Shown: positions 1 through 12,440 of the stretch, piece after piece
Layout: every line of letters begins with the position of its first letter
How positions within the stretch are numbered: the first letter of the stretch is position 1
Source of the DNA: Bolinopsis microptera
Lineage: Eukaryota; Ctenophora; Tentaculata; Lobata; Bolinopsidae
Reading direction: 5' to 3'
Length of the DNA stretch: 64,000 nucleotides
Assembly (NCBI RefSeq): GCF_026151205.1
Contig: NC_087079.1
Location: 2,823,730-2,887,729, forward strand
The notes under the pieces: model-generated
What the model was told of the DNA's origin: nothing
Database searches by the model: none
What the model saw: the letters and a program-made list of their open reading frames with translations, nothing else
Position numbers and translations under genes: made by a program

Positions 1-75
1 ATCCATATACTACCGGTAAAATTTATTTAAAAAAACACATTCTCAAACAAAAATGAACATTGTTGATTGTGGAAC

Positions 76-537
76 TCACTTTTTCTCGAAGAAGTCATCG
101 TCACTGTCAGATAGGTCGGTGGGAAAGTGTCCGTTAATATCTGGCACCACGTATGTTTCACTCACAGTAAACCTAAAACGCAGTACCATTAATAAATTTT
201 AAAATATTGCTGTACTGTGAAAGAAAGATTCAGAATTCAGATATATAATATATAATAATTAAAAACATGAGAATAATTTTTAGTAAAATAAGCAATAAAC
301 ATCATTAGTTAATAAATAGACAAATAAAGATGGGATACCTTGTAGATTGTGCTATTAAAGCACTGCTCTCCTCTTCTTCCTCACTACTGTTACCACGACA
401 ACCTATCGTTAAGTCACTGGCTGATTGAGGTTTTGACCTCCTGAACATGTTTAGGAGCATATCCAGGGTTTCGATTTTGAGGACTTCTGCTAAATTTATT
501 CCTAATTTGTAATTTTTTTCTCTCAACCGAATTTTCT
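76..537 (-). CDS. 3' exons of an unidentified protein with an acidic C-terminus
   Basis: Two exons can be joined on the minus strand. The upstream one runs from about 537 to 339 and ends AAG|GT. The last runs from 172 to 76 after a TTTTAG acceptor, and the phases match (AG + G). The joined tail contains a run of five glutamates and ends in a SDSDDDFFEKK-like stretch before TGA. The exact 5' edge of the upstream exon is unclear because an in-frame stop lies just beyond it, so the acceptor must fall between about 530 and 540. I do not recognise the family. Earlier exons would lie to the right, but none is convincing before the foldback at 1.3 kb, so the gene may continue past it or be a fragment. 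Confidence 0.5.
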
Positions 538-539
538 GT

Positions 540-1291
540 TCTCAACTAAAACTGTATCACAAGAAAAGTTTTTTTCGACAGTTTATTTCACGTAAATTCC
601 CTCGTTCTGTTGAAACTGTCGAATTCTACGAATTAGTATCCGTCTCCAGTAGGAACCTCACAACTCGTATATTGACGATTTTAATCCAAATTGATTGACA
701 GTTTCTCAGCTTCTTTCTCTAACTAAGGTTTCCTCTTTTGCATTCCTTTCTTTCCGGAGTGTTTGCTTCCCTAGATCAACAATTTCTGTTAGCTAAAATT
801 TAAGATGCAACGAATAAGATGGACGAATAATCGATAAAGTAACTGCATCGTTGGCAGTTGAGAGACCAATTGTATAACGAACATCAAAAGAATGAACAGC
901 AGAATGTGATTCAAACTCCAAGTTTATCTTCAGCATCTGCTAGTGTAATTACAACTTTTAAAAGTTAGCTCGAAATTGTCTCACTCTTCAAAGAAAGGAG
1001 TATGGTATTTAAAGGTTCAGGTTTACTATGATCTAGAAAGTATGTATATGATTGAATATTTTCTCCGGATAAAACAATGAACCAACCACAGACGTAGGGT
1101 TTTAAAAGAAAGGATCTGTATGTAAGAACACAGTATCAGTTATAGATTTATCGATTTTAAAGTTCAAAGTAGCTGAAATACGTCATGACTTGTCTAACAT
1201 ATTTTAAATACCGGGAGTAAATTTATTAGTTGAAATAGACGAAATTCCTGCGGACGATCGCAGATCCGGAGTCACAATTAGGTGGTGGAAA
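540..1291. other. no gene seen
   Basis: AT-rich sequence between the exon pair on the left and the foldback on the right. No open frame resembling a protein and no RNA gene is visible. It could be intron of the preceding minus-strand gene. Confidence 0.5.
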
Positions 1292-1620
1292 ATTTGACCA
1301 AAACCCATAATCATGGGTAGAGTGTACCGCTGCCAGTGTCTCTCTTTTCCAAACAAAAGGAAATGATATTAATTTGAGGAACCGTCCGCTAATGCAAAAT
1401 GATACCGAGAATGAAATCGGTCGCTCGCTTTTCCCATTCATTCACGGCTTACGAATTGTAATAAAGCTTATTAAATGGGAAAAGCGAGCGACCGATTTCA
1501 TTCTCGGTATCATTTTGCGTTAGCGGACGGTTCCTCAAATTAATATCATTTCCTTTTGTTTGGAAAAGAGAGACACTGGCAGCGGTACACTCTACCCATG
1601 ATTATGGGTTTTGGTCAAAT
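1292..1620. repeat. hairpin element A (perfect-looking foldback)
   Basis: Left arm 1292-1439 and right arm 1473-1620 are near-perfect inverted repeats of about 148 bp around a 33-bp loop. The ends read ATTTGACCAAAAC and GTTTTGGTCAAAT. The same hairpin recurs at 4639-4969. As single-stranded DNA or RNA it would form a very long stem. Its size and symmetry suit a foldback MITE; no protein-coding content is supported. Confidence 0.85.
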
Positions 1621-2640
1621 ATCATCTCTTTTTGATTATAATGTCAGGATAATTTACACAGTCGAAACTTCATTAACATAATTATAAATAAGGAGATAAT
1701 TTCAACGATTTCGATATTCTGCCTTTGAAAACTTTTCCTTGTGTTTAGGTAGGTATATCTGTCGATAACCGACTGAATATGGCAATTTTTACTCATTTAG
1801 GTTGGCATTAAATTCATATATAATGCCATTTAAATATCGTGGAAAGCAGAATATATTCGAAATCACGAATGAGCAAAATTCTCACCTTTCGCACGTGCAA
1901 ACTTTGAGCGGACGTTGCGTGCGCATACAATATTGAATCACCGTAAATTTTTGCATAGTGGTATTTAATATATAGTTTGATAAGCATGCAAAGTTTCAGA
2001 AGATTTCAAAAAGAACTTGGATCACAACGGGACTCCAAAGTTGATAAAAATCGTGAAAATAACAATTTTTAGTGATTTTAGCTATTTTAAATCAATTTGG
2101 GCGTGTCCCCACGTGTGCAACTTTTCGATTTTCAACTTTAAAACTAGCCTATAACACAATTTACACCTTTAAGAAGCAAAATTGAGCTCCACAACCCAAG
2201 GGATGGCCCAACACCAGAGAATACTAATTCACAACTTTTGTGTTTTTATAAAATTATTCTTCAAAAAAGCACTAACTTCAATAGCAAATATCTTTATGAA
2301 GGAGCAAGGTAGGAAACTTTTCCGGTAGATTTTCGGAATGCTTGAACAATTATCTAAGGTGAAAATGTCCTCAGATTTTGAATAAAATTACTCCTTAATG
2401 GTGTAAAATCGATTTGAAAAGTTGTTACTTTGTCAAAAATTAAGTTTTAAAAACACTTAATTTGATGACGTCATCAAGTGATAATGATGACGTTAAATTA
2501 TTTTTCAATACAATGTAAACTAAATCTTAAACGATTATCTTTAAAACCTGTGGTTCGAGATGACTGTATCGTTTATACTTTTGGATCTACGGACACTTAA
2601 ATGTAGGCTACAATTGACTGCCAAAGCGTCTATACATATC
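1621..2640. repeat. foldback arm B (left)
   Basis: About 1 kb that reappears in inverted orientation at roughly 3636-4638 with scattered mismatches. For example, the block around 1870-1930 with CGCACGTGCAAACTTTGAGC matches the complement around 4365-4400. It is AT-rich and carries no open reading frame. Divergence between the arms is low, suggesting recent origin or gene conversion between arms. Confidence 0.85.
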
Positions 2641-3075
2641 ACAATGCTGGCAAGCATAACCGTTGCCCTTATATTCACAACACTATTTACCCCCTATACT
2701 ATTATATCCCCTTTATTGTTTTCCAGGCATTAAGATTCATCGAAAGTAGTTCAGCAGGTATATTTAAGTTCAAAACATTCTAATTCAATGTTAAAGATAA
2801 CAGGAATAAGAAATAGTTATGTGGAGGTTTTTAAGAAATTTGCGCAAAATACGCGCCAGCATGTTATACAAAATTAGGTAAAAAACCCAAAATCGCCATA
2901 TTCAGGTGCCTTAAAAACCATGTTAAAATTGAGTTATAGATCTGAAACTTTTCAGGGCGTCTAGACCTTGTCCAACTCGACTGTAAAAAAAATTACATGT
3001 TTCAGGAGTATCAGGAAGTGGGTTTACTGGAACCCCTGTTTTACAACAGATTGTCGTGAAGTATATATATGTATA
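2641..3075. repeat. foldback segment C (left)
   Basis: This segment is inverted relative to 4970-5420. Shared landmarks include the 'cacaatgctggcaagc' block at its left end and the block 'acaacagattgtcgtgaag' at its right end. It lies inside the B arms on this side but outside hairpin A' on the other, so segment order differs between the two halves. Confidence 0.8.
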
Positions 3076-3632
3076 TGAGGGACCACATGCAAAACTGGTA
3101 TATCTGATTTTGATAGTTTTGAGATAAATGCATTTTACTGATTTAAAGATTCTATATCATGTGTAAAAAACACTTCTAAAAAATGGTATATCTGTCTATA
3201 TACCATTTTTTAAACTAGAATTGTACCAAAACTGGTATATCTCACGATATACCATTTTTTCTATACTATAAACAATAAAATAATTTAACTGAGAATGGTA
3301 TATCTGAAGATATACCATTTGGGCTGGCTAAAGTCTATAAAATGTGTATAGATATACCGGTTTTATTGAAGATAAGTTTCTTGAAGGTGGTCTATCTGCA
3401 GATATACCATTTTGTTTTCATGATTGTTAAAAGCTAAAATGGTATATTGTAACATATACCAGTTTTGGAAAAATAAAATTTCACTTTTTTTCAAAAATTT
3501 CTTCAAAATTGTTCAAAAAAAATTCCAAAGATGCACCTTTTCACCCTGAAGACTATGAGCTACCTGCGCAAAATTGGTATATGTTCAGATATACCAGTTT
3601 TGCATGTGGTCCCTCATATATGTATATATATA
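3076..3632. repeat. array of short TGGTATATCT palindromes (segment D)
   Basis: The segment is bounded by inverted copies of GAGGGACCACATGCAAAACTGG (left about 3079, right about 3595-3616). Inside, roughly seven short inverted repeats of the form TGGTATAT...ATATACCA recur every 50-100 bp, at about 3183, 3232, 3295, 3348, 3390, 3438 and 3574. Each could form a small hairpin. No coding potential. It looks like the centre of a foldback transposon or an AT-rich cruciform array. Confidence 0.75.
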
Positions 3633-3635
3633 TTA

Positions 3636-4638
3636 TATAGACGCTTTAGCAGTCAATTGTAGCCTACATTGAAGTGTCCGTAGATTCAAAAGTATAAAAG
3701 ATACAGTCATTTCGAACCACAGGTTTTAAAGATAATCGTTTATACTTTAGTTTACATTATATCGAAAAATAATTTAACGTCATCATCATCACTTGATGAC
3801 GTCATCAAGTTAAGTGTTTTCAAAACTTGATTTTTAACAAAATAACAACTTTTCAAATCGATTTTACACCATTAAAGAGTAATTTTATTCAAAATCTGAG
3901 GACATTTTTATCTTAGATAATTGTTCAAGCATTCTGAAAATCTACCGGAAAAGTTTCCTACCTTACTCCTTCATAAATATATTCGCTATTGAAGTTAGTG
4001 CTTTTTTGAAGAATAATTTTATAAAAACACAAAAGTTGTGAATTAGTATTCTCTGGTGTTGGGCTATCCCTTGGGTTGTGTAGCTCAATTTTGCTTCCTA
4101 AAGGTCTAAATTGTGTTATAGGCTAGTTTTAAAGTTAAAAATCAAAAAGTTGCACACGTGGGGACACGCCTAAATTGATTTAAAATAGCTAAAATCACTG
4201 AAAATTGTTATTTTCACGATTTTTATCAACTTTGGAGTCCCGTTGTGATTCAAGTTCTTTTTGAAATCTTCTAAAACTTTGCATGCTTATCACACTATAT
4301 ATTAAATACCACTATGCAAAAATTTACGGTGATTCAATATTGTATGCGCACGCAACGTCCGCTCAAAGTTTGCACGTGCGAAAGGTGAGAATTTTGATCA
4401 TTCGTGATTTCGAATATATTCTGCTTTCCCACGATATTTAAATGGCATTATATATGAATTAAATGCCAACTTGAATGAGTAAAAAGTGCCATATTCAGTC
4501 TTTTATCAACAGATATACCTACCTAAACACAAGGAAATGTTTTCAAAGGTAAAATTTCGAAATCGTTGAAATTACCTCCTTATTAATGAAGTTTTGACTG
4601 TGTTAATTATCCTGACATTATAATCAAAAAGAGATGAT
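3636..4638. repeat. foldback arm B' (right, inverted copy of B)
   Basis: Reverse complement of 1621-2640 with scattered substitutions. It includes the paired blocks at 3645-3690 (against 2590-2640) and at 4590-4638 (against 1621-1670). Confidence 0.85.
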
Positions 4639-4969
4639 ATTTGACCAAAACCCACAATCATGGGTAGAGTGAACCGCTGCCAGTGCCTCTCTTTTCCAAA
4701 CAAAAGGAAATGATATTAATTTGAGGAACCGTCCGCAAATGCAAATTGATACCGAGAATGAAATCGGTCGCTCGCTTTTCCCATTCGAATTCACGGCTTA
4801 CGAATTGTAATAAAGCTTATTGAGTGGGAAAAGCGAGCGACCGATTTCATTCTCGGTATCAATTTGCATTTGCGGACGGTTCCTCAAATTAATATCATTT
4901 CCTTTTGTTTGGAAAAGAGAGGCACTGGCAGCGGTTCACTCTACCCATGATTGTGGGTTTTGGTCAAAT
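4639..4969. repeat. hairpin element A' (second copy)
   Basis: Second copy of the hairpin at 1292-1620, with inverted arms of about 148 bp around a short loop containing TTCACGGCTTACGAATTG. The two copies differ by a few substitutions that are compensated within each arm pair, for example GTACAC becoming GTTCAC and GTGTC becoming GTGCC. This implies conversion between arms of the same hairpin or concerted copying. Confidence 0.85.
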
Positions 4970-5420
4970 ATACATATATATATATATATACTTCACGACA
5001 ATCTGTTGTAAAACAGGGGTTCCAGGAAACCCACTTCCCGATACTCCTGAAACTTGAAATTTTATTTACACTCGATTTGGTCAACGTCTAGACGCCCTGC
5101 AAAATTTTAGATCTCTTACTCAATTTTAACATGGTTTTTAAGGCACCTGAATATGGCGATTTTGGGTTTTTTACCTAATTTCGTATAACATGCTGGCTCG
5201 TATTTTGCGCAAATTTCTTAAAAACCTCCACATAACTATTTCTTATTCCTGTCATCTTTAACATTGAATTAGAATGTTTTTTACTTAAATATACCTGCTG
5301 AACTACTTTCGATGAGTCTTAATGCCTGGAAAACAACAAAGGGGATATAATAGTATAGGGGGTAAATAGTATTGTGAATATATGATATAACGGCAACGGT
5401 AATGCTTGCCAGCATTGTGA
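4970..5420. repeat. foldback segment C' (inverted copy of C)
   Basis: Begins with an (AT)n run followed by CTTCACGACAATCTGTTGT and ends at GCCAGCATTGTGATA. This is the reverse complement of 2641-3075. It is placed outside A', whereas C is placed inside B. Confidence 0.8.
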
Positions 5421-5480
5421 TAGTAAATAACTAGTAAATAACTAGTAAATAACTAGTAAATAACTAGTAAATAACTTCAC
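5421..5480 (+). repeat. 12-bp tandem repeat, GTAAATAACTA units
   Basis: About five direct copies of GTAAATAACTA plus one base, starting exactly at the right edge of the foldback. A few bases further on, CACAATAAGGTGGCGGAAAA resembles CACAATTAGGTGGTGGAAAA at 1275-1294, just left of the foldback. This may be a remnant of the original flank. Confidence 0.75.
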
Positions 5481-5499
5481 AATAAGGTGGCGGAAAATA

Positions 5500-6250
5500 G
5501 TAAATAACTAGTCAGTAGTCAATAGAGCAGTAAATAAATTGTTCATCCCAAAATATTAGACTTTTATTACTCCAACATCAATACTCAATACGTTAAACCA
5601 GTCATAACTAATTTGAAAAGTATAAATACTCTAACTTTTCAGCAATGAGTCAAGTTGAACTTAAACAATCAGATGCATTACGCATATGATAGGTAATCCG
5701 CTGTTATTGAAGAAGCTTATTATAATAAACGTGATACTTGACAGATACAAGCAAAAACCGGCAAAACAACAGGAGAAACTTACTGAGTGTCATGTCTCAA
5801 ACACTTCATATGTGATTATATTTTCCGGAATAAACAATAATTTGTTCCTGTGGCGGCTACTTTTGTATCTGCAGGAACTTTTAACAGTTTGCACTCAAGC
5901 TACTTGGCTATTATAGTTAACTGTCATTTTTCACGGGGAAAATGAACAAGTATGCGAATAAGAATTTAACATGGAAATATATGTGAAGAGTAGTCAATAC
6001 AGGCAAACTCGCAGTTTAGACAATATGATAATAGCAAAAGTTTAAAATTCAGTAGTAGTGTAGGGACCGTTCGACCCCCTTTTTTAATGGAACCGGGGCC
6101 GGAAGTGCTTAAAAACCTAACAGGAAGTAATTATAACCCTAACAATGTAAATAACAGGAAATATCAACCCTAATTATATCCAAATTAAACATTAATGTGA
6201 TAGACAATTATAGTAATATCAAAAGTTCCAAATTCCTTGCATGAAACTGT
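5500..6250. other. no gene seen
   Basis: AT-rich sequence without a convincing open frame, splice-linked exon or repeat family that I can recognise. Confidence 0.5.
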
Positions 6251-6269
6251 ACGACTGATTGTTCTATGA

Positions 6270-6540
6270 TACGAGGGTTCATGGTCTTCAGACGGAAACA
6301 ACAAGAAAAACTGCTCAACCTGGGAACCTGCAACCTGGCACATTTACTAGGTAGAGATATATCAATGAACTACCCCACAACACTTAATACCATCATCCTT
6401 CATTACACATCTTGATTCCACCGGCAACCTCCCACAGGACTGCCATACCCCAGAGGTAGGCAAAGCATCCATATGCTATCCTCTCGTGGGCCAACCAGGC
6501 CCAGCCTTCTCTCTAAAAAAATTATTAAAAAAAAAACTAT
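6270..6540 (+). mobile_element. LINE 3' end with poly(A)
   Basis: A short open stretch ending at TGA near 6406 resembles the last residues of a non-LTR retrotransposon (LLNLGTCNLAHLLG-like). It is followed by a roughly 110-bp 3' UTR and a poly(A) tail at about 6512-6538. The UTR, with CCCCAGAGGTAGGCA and TATCCTCTCGTGGGC, also occurs on the minus strand at 36105-36240. That marks an interspersed family sharing a common 3' tail. Confidence 0.7.
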
Positions 6541-9009
6541 CAATGATTTGGTTGCTGTAGCCAATACTATGAAGTTGAGTATTGAATTTAAAGGATAGTT
6601 TCTGATCTCTTTTCCGCTATCAATTCTCCGTCGTCATTAAACTGACAAAATCTCCTTCAAATTAAAACATTAAAGAACAATCAATCTATTATAAAGCAGT
6701 AGTGAGAGAAACTAGCCAGGCCATTTCAATTTAGCCGCGTTTAAAATAGAATAGTCAATGATGTGCCGTTATCACATTGACTGAATCAACGACTAACGAT
6801 CTTACTACACCAGTGTTGCATCGAGTTTCATGGAATGATAATTGGAATTACCGAATTTTCGATCTGATTATGCTCAAGATACTGACAAACATTTTGAACT
6901 TCTTCAGCTTCAATTTTAAAACAATATTCATTACAACTAAACTTCTGACCAATATTATTAAAACAATAATAAACCTAATCTACAAGTCAAATGCTAGTTA
7001 ACATAAGCATACTCTCCCCAGAGTACACTGCCGGAGCAGAAAGCGTTTTATGGACTCGTAATTATTACGGTGTCCGTTTACCTGTTAAGATAAATAGTAT
7101 CGTTCTACTAACGAGTAGTGCGTATAATCACTAATATATTGATAGGCATTGATATGAAGTAAAACATAATCATTAATATATGTCATTGATGTGAAGTAGA
7201 TTATAAACTTTTTAATATGAAGGTAATGAAAATTGAATGAAGCTGCGCGTCTTTAGTCTGAAATGGGTCTCCATGACTGTACGGGAATGTGTTGTCCATT
7301 TTTATTATTATAGCCAGTATGAACGACCCCAAACCTTAATATGATATTGACATTTTTCTAGAGAGTAGAGACCTCGTACCACATGCTCTTAAATTCAAAT
7401 CTCATAACTTTTTCGTTACTGATAATGATCTAGACGATCTCGATAGTACAAGTAAAAATATACTGTTAAACCTCATAACTTGATTACTAATGATCTAGAC
7501 GAATAGTACAACTTAAAATATGCTGCTCTCCTATTACTTTAGATAAGTTCTGGTCAAGAAATATGCATCGAGCTGGTTACTAGTGGATCCCGATGCATAA
7601 ATGCTAAAATGATATAAAGTTAGGCATTCAAAATAAAACACCAGACATTTTAGTTAATAACATTATTGCGATCATTTATCAGTTAATATGAATTACGAAT
7701 AATGACTGTCCCTGATATCACCATAATAGGAATTGTTCTTATAAAGTTTAAGCGTCGTTTGAAACGTTTTAATAGAATCGAACATGATTTATTCAAGAGT
7801 GATTCTGGAAGTCATAAACTCATAAATGTATTCATTATCAAACGATTAAGTCCTAGAATTAAGGTAGTGTGCTGTTTTAAGTTTTTATGATATCATTACG
7901 CGACTATAATCAAATATTTATCAAACGCAGCGAAATAAACGAAATTGTACTTGTTATCGATCAATCAAATTAATTAGAAAGTTACGAGTAAATTTGTCAT
8001 CAAGAAGAAATTTAAAAAATGTCCTTGTTATCAAAAATAAAATTGATTAAACGTTAATCAATATGATATCTTGGTGATGCAGTTTAGTTACTAAAGGTGG
8101 CAGTATCAAAAGCTTCTAACTGTGGTCGAGTCAGATATTATGAGACTTAAAAACTCGATTGTTTTTTAAACAGTCCAATTTTCTAAAATAAAAGATCTAG
8201 CAAAAATGGCAAACATCAAACACACTAGTGTAGGTAGTATAGGTAAAACAAAGACCACACAACAAAGAACACAAAAGAGTATTAAAAGTTCTATAAAACA
8301 GCTCCTAGCTTGAATAAAGTGTTACATAAAACAACGCCGTATGAACTTTTAACACATGAAATGGTTTACAAAGGAGTATTAGGATGCAAGGCTCTTATAG
8401 CACTCGCTATCATAATTCATATACCTATAACTCTACAATAGCGAGTGTAACCAGTGGAAGAGAAAATGAAGTTACATCACCATATCCTCTCTGAGACTGG
8501 AGATCGAGAATGGAATTATGCTCGTTTTTCTGCACGCGTTACTAGCACCCATTGGCCATTTAAATTTTGTGCTGCTCGCGTACTGTAAAATACCGAAGTC
8601 TATATTGTACGTGGGTGATTTCCAGAATTATATTAGTAGGCTCAAGTTTTCGGTTACATCTGTCTAACAGTGTTTAACATTTCAGATGTTTTGTCTAAGT
8701 AGACTCAGATCGCTCACGTACCTTTTAAGATTTTAAAGCACACAAAGTGCAAATAATGAAACAAAACTGCGGACACATTTTAAACTCACTCGAGATCTAT
8801 TATAGCCGCAATCAAAAAATGTTACAATCGTGACAGCTCGATCTAATTAGTATTACAACCATTTCAGAGCGATATACCGTATACGTATATTTCTTATTGT
8901 ACCTACGTCTGTAGTTTTAGGTTCAGGAGAGCTGCATGACACGATCAGAGAATTTGAAAGGTACAGAAACAAACAACCTGTTGTATCAATCGTAAGTATC
9001 CAGAACTGC
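6541..9009. other. no gene seen; minor repeats
   Basis: AT-rich. About 7390-7520 contains an imperfect tandem duplication around TAATGATCTAGACGA. About 8402-8450 contains a 10-bp inverted repeat (CACTCGCTAT...ATAGCGAGTG) with a loop of about 37 bases. No supported coding sequence. Confidence 0.5.
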
Positions 9010-11895
9010 ACCGAGCACTACCCTACAGACACAGTCAAATATAGCAATAATTACCGAGCACTACCCTACAGACACAGTCAAATATAGCAATAATTACCGA
9101 GCACTACCCTACAGACACAGTCAAATATAGCAATAATTACCGAGCACTACCCTACAGACACAGTCAAATATAGCAATAATTACCGAGCACTACCCTACAG
9201 ACACAGTCAAATATAGCAATAATTACCGAGCACTACCCTACAGACACAGTCAAATATAGCAATAATTACCGAGCACTACCCTACAGACACAGTCAAATAT
9301 AGCAATAATCACCGAGCACTACCCTACAGACACAGTCAAATATAGCAATAATTACCGAGCACTACCCTACAGACACAGTCAAATATAGCAATAATTACCG
9401 AGCACTACCCTACAGACACAGTCAAATATAGCAATAATTACCGAGCACTACCCTACAGACACAGTCAAATATAGCAATAATTACCGAGCACTACCCTACA
9501 GACACAGTCAAATATAGCAATAATTACCGAGCACTACCCTACAGACACAGTCAATATAGCAATAATTACCGAGCACTACCCTACAGACACAGTCAAATAT
9601 AGCAATAATTACCGAGCACTACCCTACAGACACAGTCAAATATAGCAATAATTACCGAGCACTACCCTACAGACACAGTCAAATATAGCAATAATTACTC
9701 GAGCACTACCCTACAGACACAGTCAAATATAGCAATAATTACCGAGCACTACCCTACAGACACAGTCAAATATAGCAATAATTACACTACCCTACAGACA
9801 CAGTCAAATATAGCAATAATTACACTACCCTACAGACACAGTCAAATATAGCAATAATTACCGAGCACTACCCTACAGACACAGTCAAATATAGCAATAA
9901 TTACCGAGCACTACCCTACAGACACAGTCAAATATAGCAATAACTACCGAGCACTACCCTACAGACACAGTCAAATATAGCAATAATTACCGAGCACTAC
10001 CCTACAGACACAGTCAAATATAGCAATAACTACCGAGCACTACCCTACAGACACAGTCAAATATAGCAATAACTACCGAGCACTACCCTACAGACACAGT
10101 CAAATATAGCAATAATTACACTACCCTACAGACACAGTCAAATATAGCAATAATTACCGAGCACTACCCTACAGACACAGTCAAATATAGCAATAATTAC
10201 CGAGCACTACCCTACAGACACAGTCAAATATAGCAATAACTACCGAGCACTACCCTACAGACACAGTCAAATATAGCAATAATTACCGAGCACTACCCTA
10301 CAGACACAGTCAAATATAGCAATAACTACCGAGCACTACCCTACAGACACAGTCAAATATAGCAATAATTACCGAGCACTACCCTACAGACACAGTCAAA
10401 TATAGCAATAATTACCGAGCACTACCCTACAGACACAGTCAAATATAGCAATAACTACCGAGCACTACCCTACAGACACAGTCAAATATAGCAATAATTA
10501 CCGAGCACTACCCTACAGACACAGTCAAATATAGCAATAATTACCGAGCACTACCCTACAGACACAGTCAAATATAGCAATAATTACCGAGCACTACCCT
10601 ACAGACACAGTCAAATATAGCAATAACTACCGAGCACTACCCTACAGACACAGTCAAATATAGCAATAATTACCGAGCACTACCCTACAGACACAGTCAA
10701 ATATAGCAATAACTACCGAGCACTACCCTACAGACACAGTCAAATATAGCAATAACTACCGAGCACTACCCTACAGACACAGTCAAATATAGCAATAATT
10801 ACACTACCCTACAGACACAGTCAAATATAGCAATAATTACCGAGCACTACCCTACAGACACAGTCAAATATAGCAATAATTACCGAGCACTACCCTACAG
10901 ACACAGTCAAATATAGCAATAACTACCGAGCACTACCCTACAGACACAGTCAAATATAGCAATAATTACCGAGCACTACCCTACAGACACAGTCAAATAT
11001 AGCAATAACTACCGAGCACTACCCTACAGACACAGTCAAATATAGCAATAATTACCGAGCACTACCCTACAGACACAGTCAAATATAGCAATAATTACCG
11101 AGCACTACCCTACAGACACAGTCAAATATAGCAATAACTACCGAGCACTACCCTACAGACACAGTCAAATATAGCAATAATTACCGAGCACTACCCTACA
11201 GACACAGTCAAATATAGCAATAATTACCGAGCACTACCCTACAGACACAGTCAAATATAGCAATAATTACCGAGCACTACCCTACAGACACAGTCAAATA
11301 TAGCAATAATTACCGAGCACTACCCTACAGACACAGTCAAATATAGCAATAATTACCGAGCACTACCCTACAGACACAGTCAAATATAGCAATAATTACC
11401 GAGCACTAGCCTACAGACACAGTCAAATATAGCAATAATTACCGAGCACTACCCTACAGACACAGTTAAATATAGCAATAATTACCGAGCACTACCCTAC
11501 AGACACAGTCAAATATAGCAATAATTACTCGAGCACTACCCTACAGACACAGTCAAATATAGCAATAATTACCGATCACAACCCTACAGACACAGTCAAA
11601 TATAGCAATAATTACCGAGCACTACCCTACAGACACAGTCAAATATAGCAATAATTACCGAGCACTACCCTACAGACACAGTCAAATATAGCAATAATTA
11701 CTCGAGCACTACCCTACAGACACAGTCAAATATAGCAATAATTACTCGATATCCAGAACTGCACCGAGCACTACCCTACAGACACAGTCAAATATAGCAA
11801 TAATTACCGAGCACTACCCTACAGACACAGTCAAATATAGCAATAACTACCGAGCACAACCCTACAGACACAGTCAAATATAGCAATAATTACTC
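9010..11895 (+). repeat. 43-bp satellite array with higher-order repeat
   Basis: About 67 head-to-tail copies of a 43-bp unit of the form ACCGAGCACTACCCTACAGA...AATATAGCAATAATT. Variants include AATTACC versus AACTACC at the junction, a 38-bp unit lacking CGAGC (for example at 10114 and 10797) and an ACTCGAGC junction. The order of variants around 10030-10460 recurs around 10713-11140, displaced by 683 bp (fifteen 43-bp units plus one 38-bp unit). The left flank 'atccagaactgcaccgagc' (8997-9015) recurs inside the array at about 11751, so the array grew by duplicating a block that included its own edge. No frame is open across it. Confidence 0.95.
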
Positions 11896-12440
11896 GATTA
11901 CTCACAGTCGAGTTCATTAGGCAATGACTACTATTATACTCAATGTTCCTGCAGGGATATGGTAACTGAGAAAATAACCACATAATTGATGAGTGTTATC
12001 TCAGCCCAGCTGTATAGTTGTGAAATTCCCACGGCAGCTGCCATACCACCACTATGTTAGTGGAAATGACTAATAATGTGAGGAAATGTTGTAAAATTGT
12101 TATCCTATTCCTACCGTATGATTATTTTACATTTTACAATTAAGATGTCCTTATAAAGTTATAAGTCTTCGGCTTACTGCTTGTATTAATTGCGAATCAC
12201 AATAGTTAGTAGAAAGTTCTACAAATAAGGTTCGCCGAACAGTTGGGTTTCCGTCAGTTTACGCTCATTTAATGTGTCTCTCTACAGTCGTTGTAGCAAT
12301 ATAATGCTTTTGGACACGAAGGGAAACACACAACGTAAGGCTTGAAATCTTCTTAAAACTACATCATTAGAGCCTGTAAAAACATTTAACTTTAGGATAA
12401 GCACTCTATCAAATAAAATTCATATATAATCATCATAGTT
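11896..12440. other. no gene seen
   Basis: Unique-looking AT-rich spacer between two tandem arrays. Confidence 0.5.

Noticed and set aside
9010-11895. CRISPR-like array because of regular 43-bp repeats
   Set aside because: Units are contiguous with no unique spacers, in an animal genome; it is a satellite.
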